Source: Actinacidiphila glaucinigra (GTDB lineage Bacteria; Actinomycetota; Actinomycetes; Streptomycetales; Streptomycetaceae). From it: a DNA stretch of 64,000 nucleotides. Location of the stretch: contig NZ_FZOF01000032.1 of NCBI RefSeq assembly GCF_900188405.1, forward strand, positions 35,787 through 99,786, read 5' to 3'. The notes beneath the pieces were generated by a model. That model made no database searches. It saw nothing but the letters and a program-made list of their open reading frames with translations, and was not told the origin of the DNA. Below are positions 24,817-33,025 of this stretch, piece by piece. The number at the start of each line of letters is the position of its first letter. The first letter of the stretch is position 1. The translations under genes were made by a program, and so were the position numbers.

Positions 24817-24842
24817 GTGTTCGCCACTGAGCGGGCATGCTC

Positions 24843-24870
24843 TGTCACACCGACAGGGGCTGCGTTGTCT
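24843..24870 (+). promoter_or_regulatory. ECF41-type promoter for NDH-2
   Basis: TGTCACA (24843-24849), 15 bases, TTGTCT (24865-24870), 31 bases ahead of ATG 24901. The -10 differs in its first two bases from the commoner CGGTC form. Confidence 0.7.
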
Positions 24871-24900
24871 TACTGGTGACGGAGAGAAACAGAGGGAACC

Positions 24901-26256
24901 ATGCGCGAGATCCTGATCGTCGGCGGCGGCTACGCGGGCTTCTACACGGCCTGGGGCCTGGAGAAGACCCTTCGGCCCGGGGAAGCACGGGTCACCGTCG
25001 TCGACCCGCGTCCCTATATGACCTACCAGCCGTTCCTGCCGGAAGTGACCGCCGGTTCGGTGGAGGCACGCCACGCCGCCGTGTCGCTGCGGCGCCACCT
25101 GCACAAGACCCGCCTGGTCGCGGGAAGCGTGACCGAGATCCGCCACGCCGACCGGACGGTTACCGTCCGGCCCGTGAACGGTGAGGAGTACGAACTCCGC
25201 TACGACACGCTCGTCGTCACCGCCGGCGCGGTGACCCGCACCTTCCCCATCCCGGGCCTCGCCCAGAGCGCCATCGGCCTCAAGCACGTCGAGGAGGCGG
25301 TCGCCGTCCGCGACCGGCTGCTGACGGCGTTCGACCAGGCGGCCTCGCTGCCGCCCGGGCCCGAGCGGCGGAAGCTGCTCACCGTCACCTTCGTGGGCGG
25401 CGGCTTCTCCGGTGTCGAGGGCTTCGGCGAACTGCTCTCGCTCGCGACCGCGATGCTCAAGTCCTACCCCGAACTGAGCCTGGGTGAGCTGTCGTTCCAC
25501 CTCATCGAGGCCCGGGGCCGCATCCTGCCCGAGGTGACCGACAAGCCCGGTGCCTGGGTCGTGCGCCACCTGGAGCGGCGCGGCGCCCATGTTCACCTCG
25601 ACACCCAGCTGGTCTCCGCCGAGGACGGACACGTCGTGCTGTCCAACGGGGAGGAGTTCGACTCGGAACTCATCGTCTGGACCGCGGGCAACGCCTCGAA
25701 CCCGGTCGTGCACAACCACACCGACCTGCCGGTCGACGAGCGCGGACTGCTGGTCGTGCGCCCCGACCTCCGGGTGGGCACGGACGGCGACCCCGTGCCG
25801 GACGTGTGGGCGGCCGGGGACGACGCGGCCGTGCCCGACCTGGCCTCGCCCGTGCCGGGGGCGCGCACGGTGCCCAACGCCCAGCACGCGGTCCGGCAGG
25901 GCAAGCGGCTGGCGAAGAACATCCTGGCGAGCCTGCGCGGCGGCAAGGTCCGGGACTACCGCCACAGCAGCCTCGGCGTGGTCGCCACGCTGGGCCTGGG
26001 ACGCGGCATCTTCCAGTACAAGGCCATCGTCATCAAGGGCTTCCCGGCCTGGCTGATGCACCGCGGCTACCACGTGCTCGCCGTGCCCACCTGGGAGCGG
26101 AAGGTCCGGGTCCTCACCGTCTGGCTCACCGCGGCCCTGTTCGGCCGGGACCTCGTCTCTCTCGCCTCCGTGCAGCACCCGCGGGACGCGTTCGTCACCA
26201 GCGCCGCACCCCGGCGCCCCGCGGAGCGACAGGCGGGCGACCACGCGGCGGTGTGA
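24901..26256 (+). CDS. ndh: Type II NADH dehydrogenase (NDH-2)
   Basis: A 451-residue two-dinucleotide-binding flavoprotein. FAD is bound at the N-terminal GGGYAGFYTAWGLE, NAD(P)H at the second fold GGGFSGVEGFGEL (about 164-176), and the third FAD element is the DVWAAGDDAAV strand. Members pass electrons from NADH to menaquinone at the inner membrane face without pumping protons; the C-terminal hydrophobic region (about 350-425) fits membrane attachment. It has its own ECF41-type promoter and a strong terminator. With the orphan cytochrome b it points to a remodelled respiratory chain. Confidence 0.88.
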   Translation: MREILIVGGGYAGFYTAWGLEKTLRPGEARVTVVDPRPYMTYQPFLPEVTAGSVEARHAAVSLRRHLHKTRLVAGSVTEIRHADRTVTVRPVNGEEYELRYDTLVVTAGAVTRTFPIPGLAQSAIGLKHVEEAVAVRDRLLTAFDQAASLPPGPERRKLLTVTFVGGGFSGVEGFGELLSLATAMLKSYPELSLGELSFHLIEARGRILPEVTDKPGAWVVRHLERRGAHVHLDTQLVSAEDGHVVLSNGEEFDSELIVWTAGNASNPVVHNHTDLPVDERGLLVVRPDLRVGTDGDPVPDVWAAGDDAAVPDLASPVPGARTVPNAQHAVRQGKRLAKNILASLRGGKVRDYRHSSLGVVATLGLGRGIFQYKAIVIKGFPAWLMHRGYHVLAVPTWERKVRVLTVWLTAALFGRDLVSLASVQHPRDAFVTSAAPRRPAERQAGDHAAV

Positions 26257-26275
26257 GCGCCGGAAGCCTGACCCA

Positions 26276-26310
26276 CCGCCTCCAGGGGAGCACGCAGCCC
26301 CTGGAGGCGG
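26276..26310 (+). terminator. Hairpin terminator
   Basis: A perfect 13-bp stem (26276-26288 with 26298-26310) and 9-base loop follow the NDH-2 stop by 19 bases. Confidence 0.85.
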
Positions 26311-26606
26311 TCGCGTCCTGTGCCTCCGCGACTGACCCGCACCCTCGATTTGTGACCCTCCGTGACATCGCCCTTTCGGCGGGCGGAACTTCAGCCACGG
26401 ATGAATAACGTGTCACTTCTTTTCGAAACACCATGGGATTGATTTTGCGCGGTTCTTGGCGATGCGCCGGAAGGTGCGCCCAGTTTGCGGCATTTGTCCA
26501 GCGTATGATGTGAGCCGACGGTGGGTTGTGGGCCTCTGGCGCACACCGTGTACTCACCCGAGGCCCTTTGTTTCGGTGGCCGGTGACGATTTTCTCTCGC
26601 CATTTC
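26311..26606. other. AT-richer intergenic region
   Basis: About 300 bases, clearly less GC-rich than surrounding DNA (notably 26400-26460). It precedes the sigma-gene promoter and may carry upstream activator sites. No gene seen. Confidence 0.4.
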
Positions 26607-26634
26607 TGTCACACGATCGGGTCTCTGCCGGTCT
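26607..26634 (+). promoter_or_regulatory. ECF41-type promoter for a sigma-factor gene
   Basis: TGTCACA (26607-26613), 15 bases, CGGTCT (26629-26634), 26 bases ahead of the leader ATG at 26661 and 117 ahead of the sigma start at 26752. Confidence 0.8.
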
Positions 26635-26660
26635 ATTCAGCGGAAGTGATGGGAGAAATC

Positions 26661-26762
26661 ATGACGCTCGGTGACCGAAGCCTGTGTAGTGGCCACCCAT
26701 GTGGAACATCGTGTGACACCCTTGTGTCGCGCGGCTGGGAGCTGCCCGTAAATGACCTCTGA
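26661..26762 (+). CDS. 33-residue cysteine-rich leader peptide
   Basis: ATG 26661 has a strong ribosome site (GGGAGA, four bases away), stronger than that of the sigma gene whose start it overlaps. The product has Cys9, His12, Cys14 and Cys18, a possible metal or redox site. Third codon positions are less GC-rich than usual here (several TGT, CCA and CTT codons), which weakens the case. If translated it would couple sigma-factor synthesis to ribosome passage. Confidence 0.4.
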   Translation: MTLGDRSLCSGHPCGTSCDTLVSRGWELPVNDL

Positions 26763-27540
26763 CCGGATGGGTGACGTGTGCGCTTGCCGGCCACCAGGTG
26801 ACGGTGATGCCGTGCGAGTGGACGAAGCCCGGGGGAAGGCCGATGCCGAGCCGTCCCCCTCCGCACAGGGTCTCGACGAGGCCGCCGGCGTCTTCATGGA
26901 ACTTCAGCCGCGCCTGTTCGGCATCGCGTACCGCGTGCTCGGCAGTGCGGTCGAGGCAGAGGACGTCGTGCAGGAGGTCTGGCTGCGCTGGCAGAAGACC
27001 GACCGCTCCGCGGTGCTCAGCCCGGCCGCCTTCCTCTCCACCACCACGACCCGCCTGGCCATCAACGTCGCCCAGTCCGCCCGTGTGCGCCGGGAGACCT
27101 ACATCGGGCCCTGGCTGCCCGAACCCGTCGACACGAGTGCCGACCCCGAGGTGGGCGCCCAGCGCGCCGAGGCCGTGGAACTCGCTCTGCTCCTGGTACT
27201 GGAGCGACTGACCCCCATGGAACGCGCGGCCTATGTCCTGCGGGAGGCGTTCGACTACGCCTATCCGGAGATCGCCGGGATACTGCAGGTCAGCCTCGTC
27301 AACGCACGCAAGATAGTCAGCCGGGCCCGCAAGCACGTGATGGCCGAGCGCCGCGAGACGGTGGACTCCGCGGAACACCGGCGACTGCGCGAGGCCTTCG
27401 TCTCCGCGGCCCGGACCGGGGACCTGGCCCCGCTGGAGGCACTGCTGGCCCCCGACGTCGCGGACCCCCCGCGTGAACGCGGCGGTCCGCGGGGTGCGGG
27501 AACGGCCCGCACCGTTCCCGATGCCGTCAGGAGCCGATGA
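26752..27540 (+). CDS. ECF41-family sigma factor lacking its C-terminal domain
   Basis: A 262-residue ECF sigma factor close to the one at 22553: region 2 (RLFGIAYRVLGSAVEAEDVVQEVWLRW), the WLPEP linker and region 4 (LTPMERAAYVLREAFDYAYPEIAGILQVS) are intact. It stops matching after LEALLAPDVA; the DGGG and NPxKL elements and nearly all of the SnoaL-like domain are missing, replaced by an Arg/Gly/Pro tail read through a terminator (27497-27520). A C6 run at 27464-27469 suggests a frameshift; one more C would end the protein at once. It carries an ECF41-type promoter, so it may be autoregulated. Confidence 0.82.
   Translation: MTSDRMGDVCACRPPGDGDAVRVDEARGKADAEPSPSAQGLDEAAGVFMELQPRLFGIAYRVLGSAVEAEDVVQEVWLRWQKTDRSAVLSPAAFLSTTTTRLAINVAQSARVRRETYIGPWLPEPVDTSADPEVGAQRAEAVELALLLVLERLTPMERAAYVLREAFDYAYPEIAGILQVSLVNARKIVSRARKHVMAERRETVDSAEHRRLREAFVSAARTGDLAPLEALLAPDVADPPRERGGPRGAGTARTVPDAVRSR
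27497..27520. terminator. Terminator hairpin inside the sigma gene tail
   Basis: A perfect 9-bp stem (27497-27505 with 27512-27520), six-base loop, lies within the last codons of the plus-strand sigma gene and just beyond the end of the minus-strand one. Confidence 0.6.
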
Positions 27541-28414
27541 CGGGGCGGACGGAGCGGGCCGGGTGGTTCCAGGGCCGGAGCTTGTCGGGGTTGAGGACGA
27601 TCCAGGCCTGCGAGACCCGGTCGTCGGCGACGTCCAGGCTGATGACCGCCGCCACCTGGCCCCCGTAGCGGGCCACCAGCCCGGTGCGGCCGTTGACGGC
27701 GTGGGCGGTCAGGGTCACCCGCTGGTGGTGGGCGAGCAGGGTCAGCAGACTGCGCGCGACCGGCTCGGCACCGTGGACCGGCCGGACCAGTGACCGCAGC
27801 TTCCCGCCCCCGTCGAAGAACGCCGTGGCGTCCGGGCACATCAACGCCGACAAACGCACCGCGTCGTCGCTCAGGCACGCCTCGCGCACCGCGCGCGCCA
27901 CGGCGTCGTGCTCCTCCGGCGTCGCGGTGTGCGACCTGCAGGCGCGGATCGCACGCCGTGCGCGATCGGCGAGTTCGGCGCACTCCGGCTCCGAACGCCC
28001 CACCACGTCCGCGACCGTGCCCAGCGCCATCCCGAAGCAGCCGTTGAGCACGAACGCCGCCCGCTCCGCGGGCGCCAGCGCGTCCAGCGCGGTCAGCAGG
28101 ACCTCACCGATCTCGTGCTGCAGCTCGACGCCCACCTGCGGACGCGCCGTGTCCGCGGCGGCCGGTCCCGCGTACCCGGCAGACGTGGCCAGGCGGGCCA
28201 GGCAGATCCCGCCCACCGTCTTCACCAGCCATGCCCCGGGCGACTCGATCGCCCTGCGTGCGGCCTCGGGCAGCTCGAACCACTGCCGGTAGGCCTCGTC
28301 GACGACCGACTCGGCCTGCGCCGACCCGCCCACCATCCACAGGGCCACGTCCAGCAAGTGCCGGCGCTCGTCCAGCAACTCCGCGATCGGGACCGCGTCA
28401 TCGGAGAAATCCAT
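27527..28414 (-). CDS. Divergent ECF41-like sigma factor
   Basis: A 295-residue protein with ECF layout but strongly diverged sigma regions: region 2 (LLDVALWMVGGSAQAESVVDEAYRQW) lacks the usual acidic EDVVQ motif. Region 4 is recognisable (LAPAERAAFVLNGCFGMALGTVADVVGRS). The C-terminal SnoaL-like domain is complete, with DGGGK and NPDKL. It may be a sigma factor with altered recognition, or a regulatory decoy. ATG 28414 has GGGAGGT upstream and an ECF41-type promoter at 28474-28501. It converges with, and overlaps by 14 bases, the C-terminally truncated paralogue. Confidence 0.8.
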   Translation of the reverse strand: MDFSDDAVPIAELLDERRHLLDVALWMVGGSAQAESVVDEAYRQWFELPEAARRAIESPGAWLVKTVGGICLARLATSAGYAGPAAADTARPQVGVELQHEIGEVLLTALDALAPAERAAFVLNGCFGMALGTVADVVGRSEPECAELADRARRAIRACRSHTATPEEHDAVARAVREACLSDDAVRLSALMCPDATAFFDGGGKLRSLVRPVHGAEPVARSLLTLLAHHQRVTLTAHAVNGRTGLVARYGGQVAAVISLDVADDRVSQAWIVLNPDKLRPWNHPARSVRPVIGS

Positions 28415-28473
28415 GGCGTTGACCTCCCTCGTCCGCGATACCGACAGGGAACCGTTTTCCCGTCCTGCTGGTG

Positions 28474-28501
28474 AGACCGGACGGGCGGGGACCTTGTGAC
28501 A
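28474..28501 (-). promoter_or_regulatory. ECF41-type promoter for the divergent sigma gene
   Basis: Minus strand: TGTCACA (28501-28495), 15 bases, CGGTCT (28479-28474), 60 bases ahead of the ATG at 28414. It is back to back with the cytochrome b promoter. Confidence 0.8.
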
Positions 28502-28547
28502 TTGCGCTCCTTCGCCACCGCACCGGCAATGCCGCGCGGACGGCGCA

Positions 28548-28575
28548 CGTCACACTTTCGCCGCGGGATCGGTCA
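28548..28575 (+). promoter_or_regulatory. ECF41-type promoter for cytochrome b
   Basis: CGTCACA (28548-28554), 15 bases, CGGTCA (28570-28575), 54 bases ahead of ATG 28629. It rules out the in-frame GTG at 28581 as the start. Confidence 0.78.
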
Positions 28576-28628
28576 TATACGTGGAAGGTGCACGAGAGTG
28601 CCGATCTGCGACCCGCCATGGGTGGAAC

Positions 28629-30272
28629 ATGAATGGTGACAGGAACATGGGAAGCGTCAGCCGGTCCGCGGAATCGCAACAGTCCGGCAGAGGCGCGAAG
28701 GTCGCCGAATGGTTCGGCGGGCGACTGGGCACCGACACCCGTTCCGGATCATCCGTCAGACGGAAAGCGTTCCCCAGCCACTGGTCCTTCATGCTGGGGG
28801 AGATATCCCTCTACAGTTTCTTCATTCTCGTCCTCACGGGAATCTACCTTTCGCTGTACTTCCACCCGTCCATGACGCCGGTGGAGTACCAGGGCAGTTA
28901 CGCACCGCTGCGGGGCCTGACGGTGTCCGAGGCCTTCGACTCGACGATGCGCATCTCCTTCGAGGTGCGCGGCGGCCTGCTGATCCGCCAGGCCCACCAC
29001 TGGGCGGCGCTGGTCTTCGTCGCCAGCATGTTCGTCCACATGCTGCGGGTCTTCTTCACCGGAGCCTTCCGCAAACCGCGCGAACTCAACTGGGTGCTCG
29101 GCTTCTCGCTGCTGGTCCTGGGCATGTTCGAGGGCCTGACGGGCTACGACCTCCCGGACGACCTGCTGTCCGGGACCGGGCTCATGGTCGTGAACGGGAC
29201 CATCCTCTCCATCCCGCTCGTCGGAACCTACCTGTCGATGTTCCTCTTCGGCGGCGAGTACCCGGGCAAGGACCTGATCGCGCACTTCAACACCCTGCAC
29301 GTCGTGGTGATCCCCGCCCTCATGGCCGGCATCCTCGTCGCCCACCTGGTCCTGGCGCGCCGTCACCGGCACACCCAGTACCCGGGGCCCGGGCGCACCG
29401 AGAGGAACACCGTCGGTCTGCCCTTCCGCGTGTACGCCGTGAAGTCGGGGGCGTACTTCCTGCTGGTCACCGGGGTCGTCTTCATCATCGCCTCGCTCGT
29501 GCAGATCAACCCCATCTGGCTGTACGGCCCCTACCGGCCCGACCAGGTCACCGCGGGATCGCAACCCGACTGGTACATGGGAGTCCTCGACGGGCTGCTG
29601 CGCGTGATGCCGGGCTGGGAGGTCGTCCTCTGGGGCCACACCCTGGCCCTGGACAACCTCGTGCCGCTGCTGGCGGGTGCCGGGCTCTTCCTCGCCCTGG
29701 GCGCCTATCCGTTCGTCGAGGCCTGGGTCACCAAGGACGGCAAGCGCGACCACCACCTCCTCGACAGGCCGCGCAACCGGCCGGTGCGCACGGCCCTGGG
29801 CGCGGCGTGGGTCAGCGTGTACGCGGTGGCGCTGGTGGGAGCCGCCAACGACCTGATCGCCCTCCGGCTGCACATGTCGGTCAACGCCGTGACCTGGGCC
29901 GTCCGGATCGGCCTGTTCGTCGTGCCCTTCGTCGTCTTCGCCGTGACGAAGCGATGGGCCCTCGCCCTCCAGCGCAGCGACCGGGAAGAGGTGTTGCACG
30001 GCCGCGAGACCGGGGTCATCAAGCGGATGCCGGACGGTGAGTACATCGAGGTCCACCGGCCCCTCGGCCGGGAGAAGCTCCACCTCCTCACCCAGCACGA
30101 GCAGTACGCGCCCATCCGCATCTCCGCGGACGGCAGCGCCTCCCGTAGCGAGCGGCTGCGCGCGCTGCTCAGCCGGGGCCTGTACGGAAAGGGGACGCAG
30201 ATTCCCAAACCCACCGTGCGGGAATACGAGGAGATCGCCCACGACGACGGTGACGGCACCGTTATCCACTGA
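28629..30272 (+). CDS. Orphan cytochrome b (QcrB-like) of a bc1-type complex
   Basis: A 547-residue membrane protein of the cytochrome b/b6 family, actinobacterial length. Haem-ligand histidines lie in RQAHHWAALVFVASMFVHMLR and HFNTLHVVVIPALMAGILVAH; the quinol-site PDWY (in SQPDWYMG) is present. About eight membrane helices, then a 120-residue cytoplasmic tail. The usual partners qcrC and qcrA are absent nearby, so this is a second copy outside the qcrCAB operon, perhaps swapping into the complex or forming a menaquinol oxidoreductase with another carrier. ATG 28629 is placed by the promoter; ATG 28647 is possible. Confidence 0.88.
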   Translation: MNGDRNMGSVSRSAESQQSGRGAKVAEWFGGRLGTDTRSGSSVRRKAFPSHWSFMLGEISLYSFFILVLTGIYLSLYFHPSMTPVEYQGSYAPLRGLTVSEAFDSTMRISFEVRGGLLIRQAHHWAALVFVASMFVHMLRVFFTGAFRKPRELNWVLGFSLLVLGMFEGLTGYDLPDDLLSGTGLMVVNGTILSIPLVGTYLSMFLFGGEYPGKDLIAHFNTLHVVVIPALMAGILVAHLVLARRHRHTQYPGPGRTERNTVGLPFRVYAVKSGAYFLLVTGVVFIIASLVQINPIWLYGPYRPDQVTAGSQPDWYMGVLDGLLRVMPGWEVVLWGHTLALDNLVPLLAGAGLFLALGAYPFVEAWVTKDGKRDHHLLDRPRNRPVRTALGAAWVSVYAVALVGAANDLIALRLHMSVNAVTWAVRIGLFVVPFVVFAVTKRWALALQRSDREEVLHGRETGVIKRMPDGEYIEVHRPLGREKLHLLTQHEQYAPIRISADGSASRSERLRALLSRGLYGKGTQIPKPTVREYEEIAHDDGDGTVIH

Positions 30273-30274
30273 GC

Positions 30275-30302
30275 TGTCACAGATTCACCCGTTCCCTTGT
30301 CG
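30275..30302 (+). promoter_or_regulatory. ECF41-type promoter for hydrolase
   Basis: TGTCACA (30275-30281), 15 bases, TTGTCG (30297-30302), 51 bases ahead of ATG 30353. The -10 is the weaker TTGTC form. Confidence 0.65.
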
Positions 30303-30352
30303 AAAAGGGTGAAGGAAAACGCACGACCTTTCCGAACTTGGGAGTTCGACAC

Positions 30353-31303
30353 ATGAGCAAGCCCGTTCTCGAGCCCGCGGCCCAGGGAATAGCGGACGCC
30401 ACGGCAAAGCCGCCGTTCCTGTACGAGCTCGGTGCGGAGGGCGCCCGCAAGGTCCTCGACGACATCCAGGCGGCGCCGGTCGAGAAGTACGACGTCCGCG
30501 AAAAGTGGATCACCGTGCCCGCGGAGGTCGGCGACGTACGGGTGCGCATCGTCAGGCCCGTGGGCGCGGACGAGGTCCTGCCTGTCGTGCTGTACGTGCA
30601 CGGCGGCGGCTGGGTGCTCGGCAACGCGGGCACGCACGACCGCCTCGTGCGGGAACTGGCGGTGCTGGCGCACGCCGCGGTGGTGTTCGTGGAGTACGAC
30701 CGCTCGCCCGAGGTCCGCTACCCGGTGGCGATCGAGCAGGCGTACGCGACGGCCCGCTGGGTCACCGCGAAGGGCGCGGACGAGGGCCTGGACGCCTCCC
30801 GCATGGCCGTCGCCGGCGACTCCGTCGGCGGCAACATGACCGCGGCCCTGACGATCATGGCCAAGCGGCGCGGCGACGTGACCTTCGTCCACCAGTCGCT
30901 CTACTACCCCGTGACCGACGCGGCCCAGGACACCGGCAGCTACCGGGAGTTCGCCGACGGCCCGCACCTGACCGCCAAGGCCATGGCCTGGTTCTGGGAC
31001 TGCTACACCACCGACCCGGCGGAGCGGGCGGAGATCACCGCCTCGCCGCTGCGCGCGAGCCTGCAGGACCTCGAAGGGCTGCCGCCGGCGCTGGTCATCA
31101 CCGACGAGAACGACGTGCTGCGCGACGAGGGCGAGGCCTACGCACGCAAGCTGACCCAGGCCGGCGTCCCCACCGTCAGCGTCCGCTACAACGGCACGCT
31201 GCACGACTTCATGATGCTCAACCCCGTCCGTTCCACGCAGGCGACCGGCGCCGCGATGGAGCAGGCGACCCGTGCGCTGCACACCGCGCTGCACGGCAAC
31301 TGA
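30353..31303 (+). CDS. Alpha/beta hydrolase of the hormone-sensitive lipase family
   Basis: A 316-residue esterase. The oxyanion-hole motif HGGGW (about 83-87), nucleophile elbow GDSVGG (Ser about 157), acid DENDVLRDEG and His in TLHDFMM complete the HSL-type triad. It would hydrolyse small acyl esters in the cytoplasm; no signal peptide. ATG 30353 has GGGAG eight bases upstream. It has its own ECF41-type promoter just after the cytochrome b stop, so it can be expressed separately or by readthrough. Confidence 0.9.
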   Translation: MSKPVLEPAAQGIADATAKPPFLYELGAEGARKVLDDIQAAPVEKYDVREKWITVPAEVGDVRVRIVRPVGADEVLPVVLYVHGGGWVLGNAGTHDRLVRELAVLAHAAVVFVEYDRSPEVRYPVAIEQAYATARWVTAKGADEGLDASRMAVAGDSVGGNMTAALTIMAKRRGDVTFVHQSLYYPVTDAAQDTGSYREFADGPHLTAKAMAWFWDCYTTDPAERAEITASPLRASLQDLEGLPPALVITDENDVLRDEGEAYARKLTQAGVPTVSVRYNGTLHDFMMLNPVRSTQATGAAMEQATRALHTALHGN

Positions 31304-31515
31304 CCGCCCCACCCACCACGCCACCGGAGGGCGGCCGCGTGACGCGCCGCCCGCACCGGTGAACCCAGGTGGCCCGGACGCGAACATCGCCGTCCGACGC
31401 CCGCGAGCCACCTCCTCCAGACGTACGGCAGCCACTGCCGTACCCACCCACCGCAGGCCTCCGTCCCGGGGCCGGGTGGTGACACAACCAACACCTGCCT
31501 CGAAAGGGCCAACCC

Positions 31516-32367
31516 GTGAACCGTCATGCCCGCTACCGGACCCTCCGCACCCCGCTCACCGTCATGGCGACGGTGACCGTCGCCGCCGGTCTGCTCGCCG
31601 CCACCATCGGTCCCGCCAGCGCCACCAAGGGCGGCGGCCACGCCCCCACGCAGCACCCCAAGCCGACCGTGGTCCTCGTCCACGGCGCGTTCGCCGACTC
31701 CTCCAGCTGGAACGACGTCGTCAAGAAGCTGAAGCACGACGGCTACCCCGTGGTGGCCGCGTCCAACCCGCTGCGCGGGCTCAGCAGCGACGCCGCCTAC
31801 GTCAGGGAACTCGTGGACAGCATCAAGGGCCCCGTGGTCCTCGCCGGCCACTCCTACGGCGGCGCCGTCATCTCCAACGCCGCCTACGGCTCCGACAAGG
31901 TCAAGGCCCTGGTCTACCTGGCCGCCTTCATGCCCGACAAGGGCGAGAACGCCTTCGATCTGTCGCTGAAGTTCGAGGGCAGCACGCTCGGCGACGCCCT
32001 GAAGCAGGTGCCGGTCACGCTCCCCGACGGCTCCAAGGGCGTCGACCTCTACATCGACCAGCCCAAGTTCCACGACCAGTTCGCCGCGGACGTTCCGGAG
32101 TACACCGCGGAGATCATGGCGGCCACCCAGCGCCCCGTGTCCGGCGGCGCGCTCTACGAGCCCTCCGGCGAGCCCGCGTGGAAGACCATTCCTTCCTGGG
32201 TCCTGGTGGCCTCGAAGGACCGCAACATCCCCCGCGAGCTCCAGGTCTTCATGGCCAAGCGCGCCAAGTCCCACGTGGAGGAGGTCCGTTCCTCCCACGC
32301 GGTGAGCGTCTCCCACGCGAAGGAGAGCGCCCGCATCATCGAGGAAGCGGCGCGTTCCGTCCGCTGA
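31516..32367 (+). CDS. Secreted alpha/beta hydrolase
   Basis: A 283-residue protein with an N-terminal signal peptide (basic start, hydrophobic 13-30, likely cleavage near PASA-TKG). The mature enzyme has VVLVHGAFADSSSW (oxyanion region), the nucleophile GHSYGG (about 113), an Asp in SKDRNIP and a His in SSHAVSVSH. It is of the salicylate-esterase/EstC-like type, probably acting on small esters outside the cell. GTG 31516 follows AAAGG. No ECF41-type site upstream; a terminator follows. Confidence 0.88.
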   Translation: MNRHARYRTLRTPLTVMATVTVAAGLLAATIGPASATKGGGHAPTQHPKPTVVLVHGAFADSSSWNDVVKKLKHDGYPVVAASNPLRGLSSDAAYVRELVDSIKGPVVLAGHSYGGAVISNAAYGSDKVKALVYLAAFMPDKGENAFDLSLKFEGSTLGDALKQVPVTLPDGSKGVDLYIDQPKFHDQFAADVPEYTAEIMAATQRPVSGGALYEPSGEPAWKTIPSWVLVASKDRNIPRELQVFMAKRAKSHVEEVRSSHAVSVSHAKESARIIEEAARSVR

Positions 32368-32390
32368 CGCCGACGCGGAGAACCGGCGGG

Positions 32391-32417
32391 CGGGGCGGCG
32401 CATCACGCGCCGCCCCG
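32391..32417. terminator. Bidirectional terminator
   Basis: An 11-bp perfect stem (32391-32401 with 32407-32417) and 5-base loop between convergent genes. Confidence 0.8.
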
Positions 32418-32450
32418 TCCGTCCTTCGTCGGTACTCCCCGCCGCAGACC

Positions 32451-32909
32451 TCAGCCGTGCACGACGTGGACGCCGGCCGCCCGCTCCGCGCGGTCGGCCA
32501 GTGCCGTGAGGCCGACGGACGGCTCGGACGCCAGCGCCTCACCCACGAGCGCCCCCACGTCGACCGCCGCGGTCCGTCGGGCCGTCGGGCGCGTGAAGCC
32601 GGTGACGACCCAGCGGCCGCCCACGGGCGAGGCCGAGTCCTCGAGCCACGCCCAGTGCGCACCGTGCACACTGATCAGGTACTCCCCGAGGCAGGCCGTC
32701 AGCAGCGTGTGCAGCCGCGTCCACTCCTCCCCGTCCAGGAGGGCGGGGATCTCGTGTGCCAGGTTCTCGTCCAGGACGCGGACCGCGGCGCCGGGATCCG
32801 TCCGCAGCAGACCGGGAGCGTGACCGAGACCGGCCAGGAGGTCCCCGGCACGGCCGCGGCATGCGGCGGCCCAATCGGTGACGTCCAGGGCGGCGGTATC
32901 GGTACTCAT
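32451..32909 (-). CDS. Hypothetical protein
   Basis: A 152-residue soluble protein with mixed helix and strand. It contains CLGEYLISVHGAHWAWLEDSA and GGRWVVTGFTRPTARRTAAVDVGALV, which look like a folded domain with a central beta-sheet. ATG 32909 is the only good start before the conserved part. I do not recognise the family. It is divergent from the GNAT gene. Confidence 0.6.
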   Translation of the reverse strand: MSTDTAALDVTDWAAACRGRAGDLLAGLGHAPGLLRTDPGAAVRVLDENLAHEIPALLDGEEWTRLHTLLTACLGEYLISVHGAHWAWLEDSASPVGGRWVVTGFTRPTARRTAAVDVGALVGEALASEPSVGLTALADRAERAAGVHVVHG

Positions 32910-33025
32910 ACCCGCAGGGATATCAGAGGGGATCCGACCGCCCGCACGGCGCCCCCCTTGCACCCGCCGCAGCGGCCGCCGAAATCGCGTTGTCGGCCCC
33001 CGCGCCGCCGCGAGAGCATCCGTGC

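Noticed and set aside
26712..26718. TGTGACA (minus TGTCACA) inside the sigma-gene leader
   Set aside because: No -10 match downstream on the minus strand and no minus-strand gene in reach.
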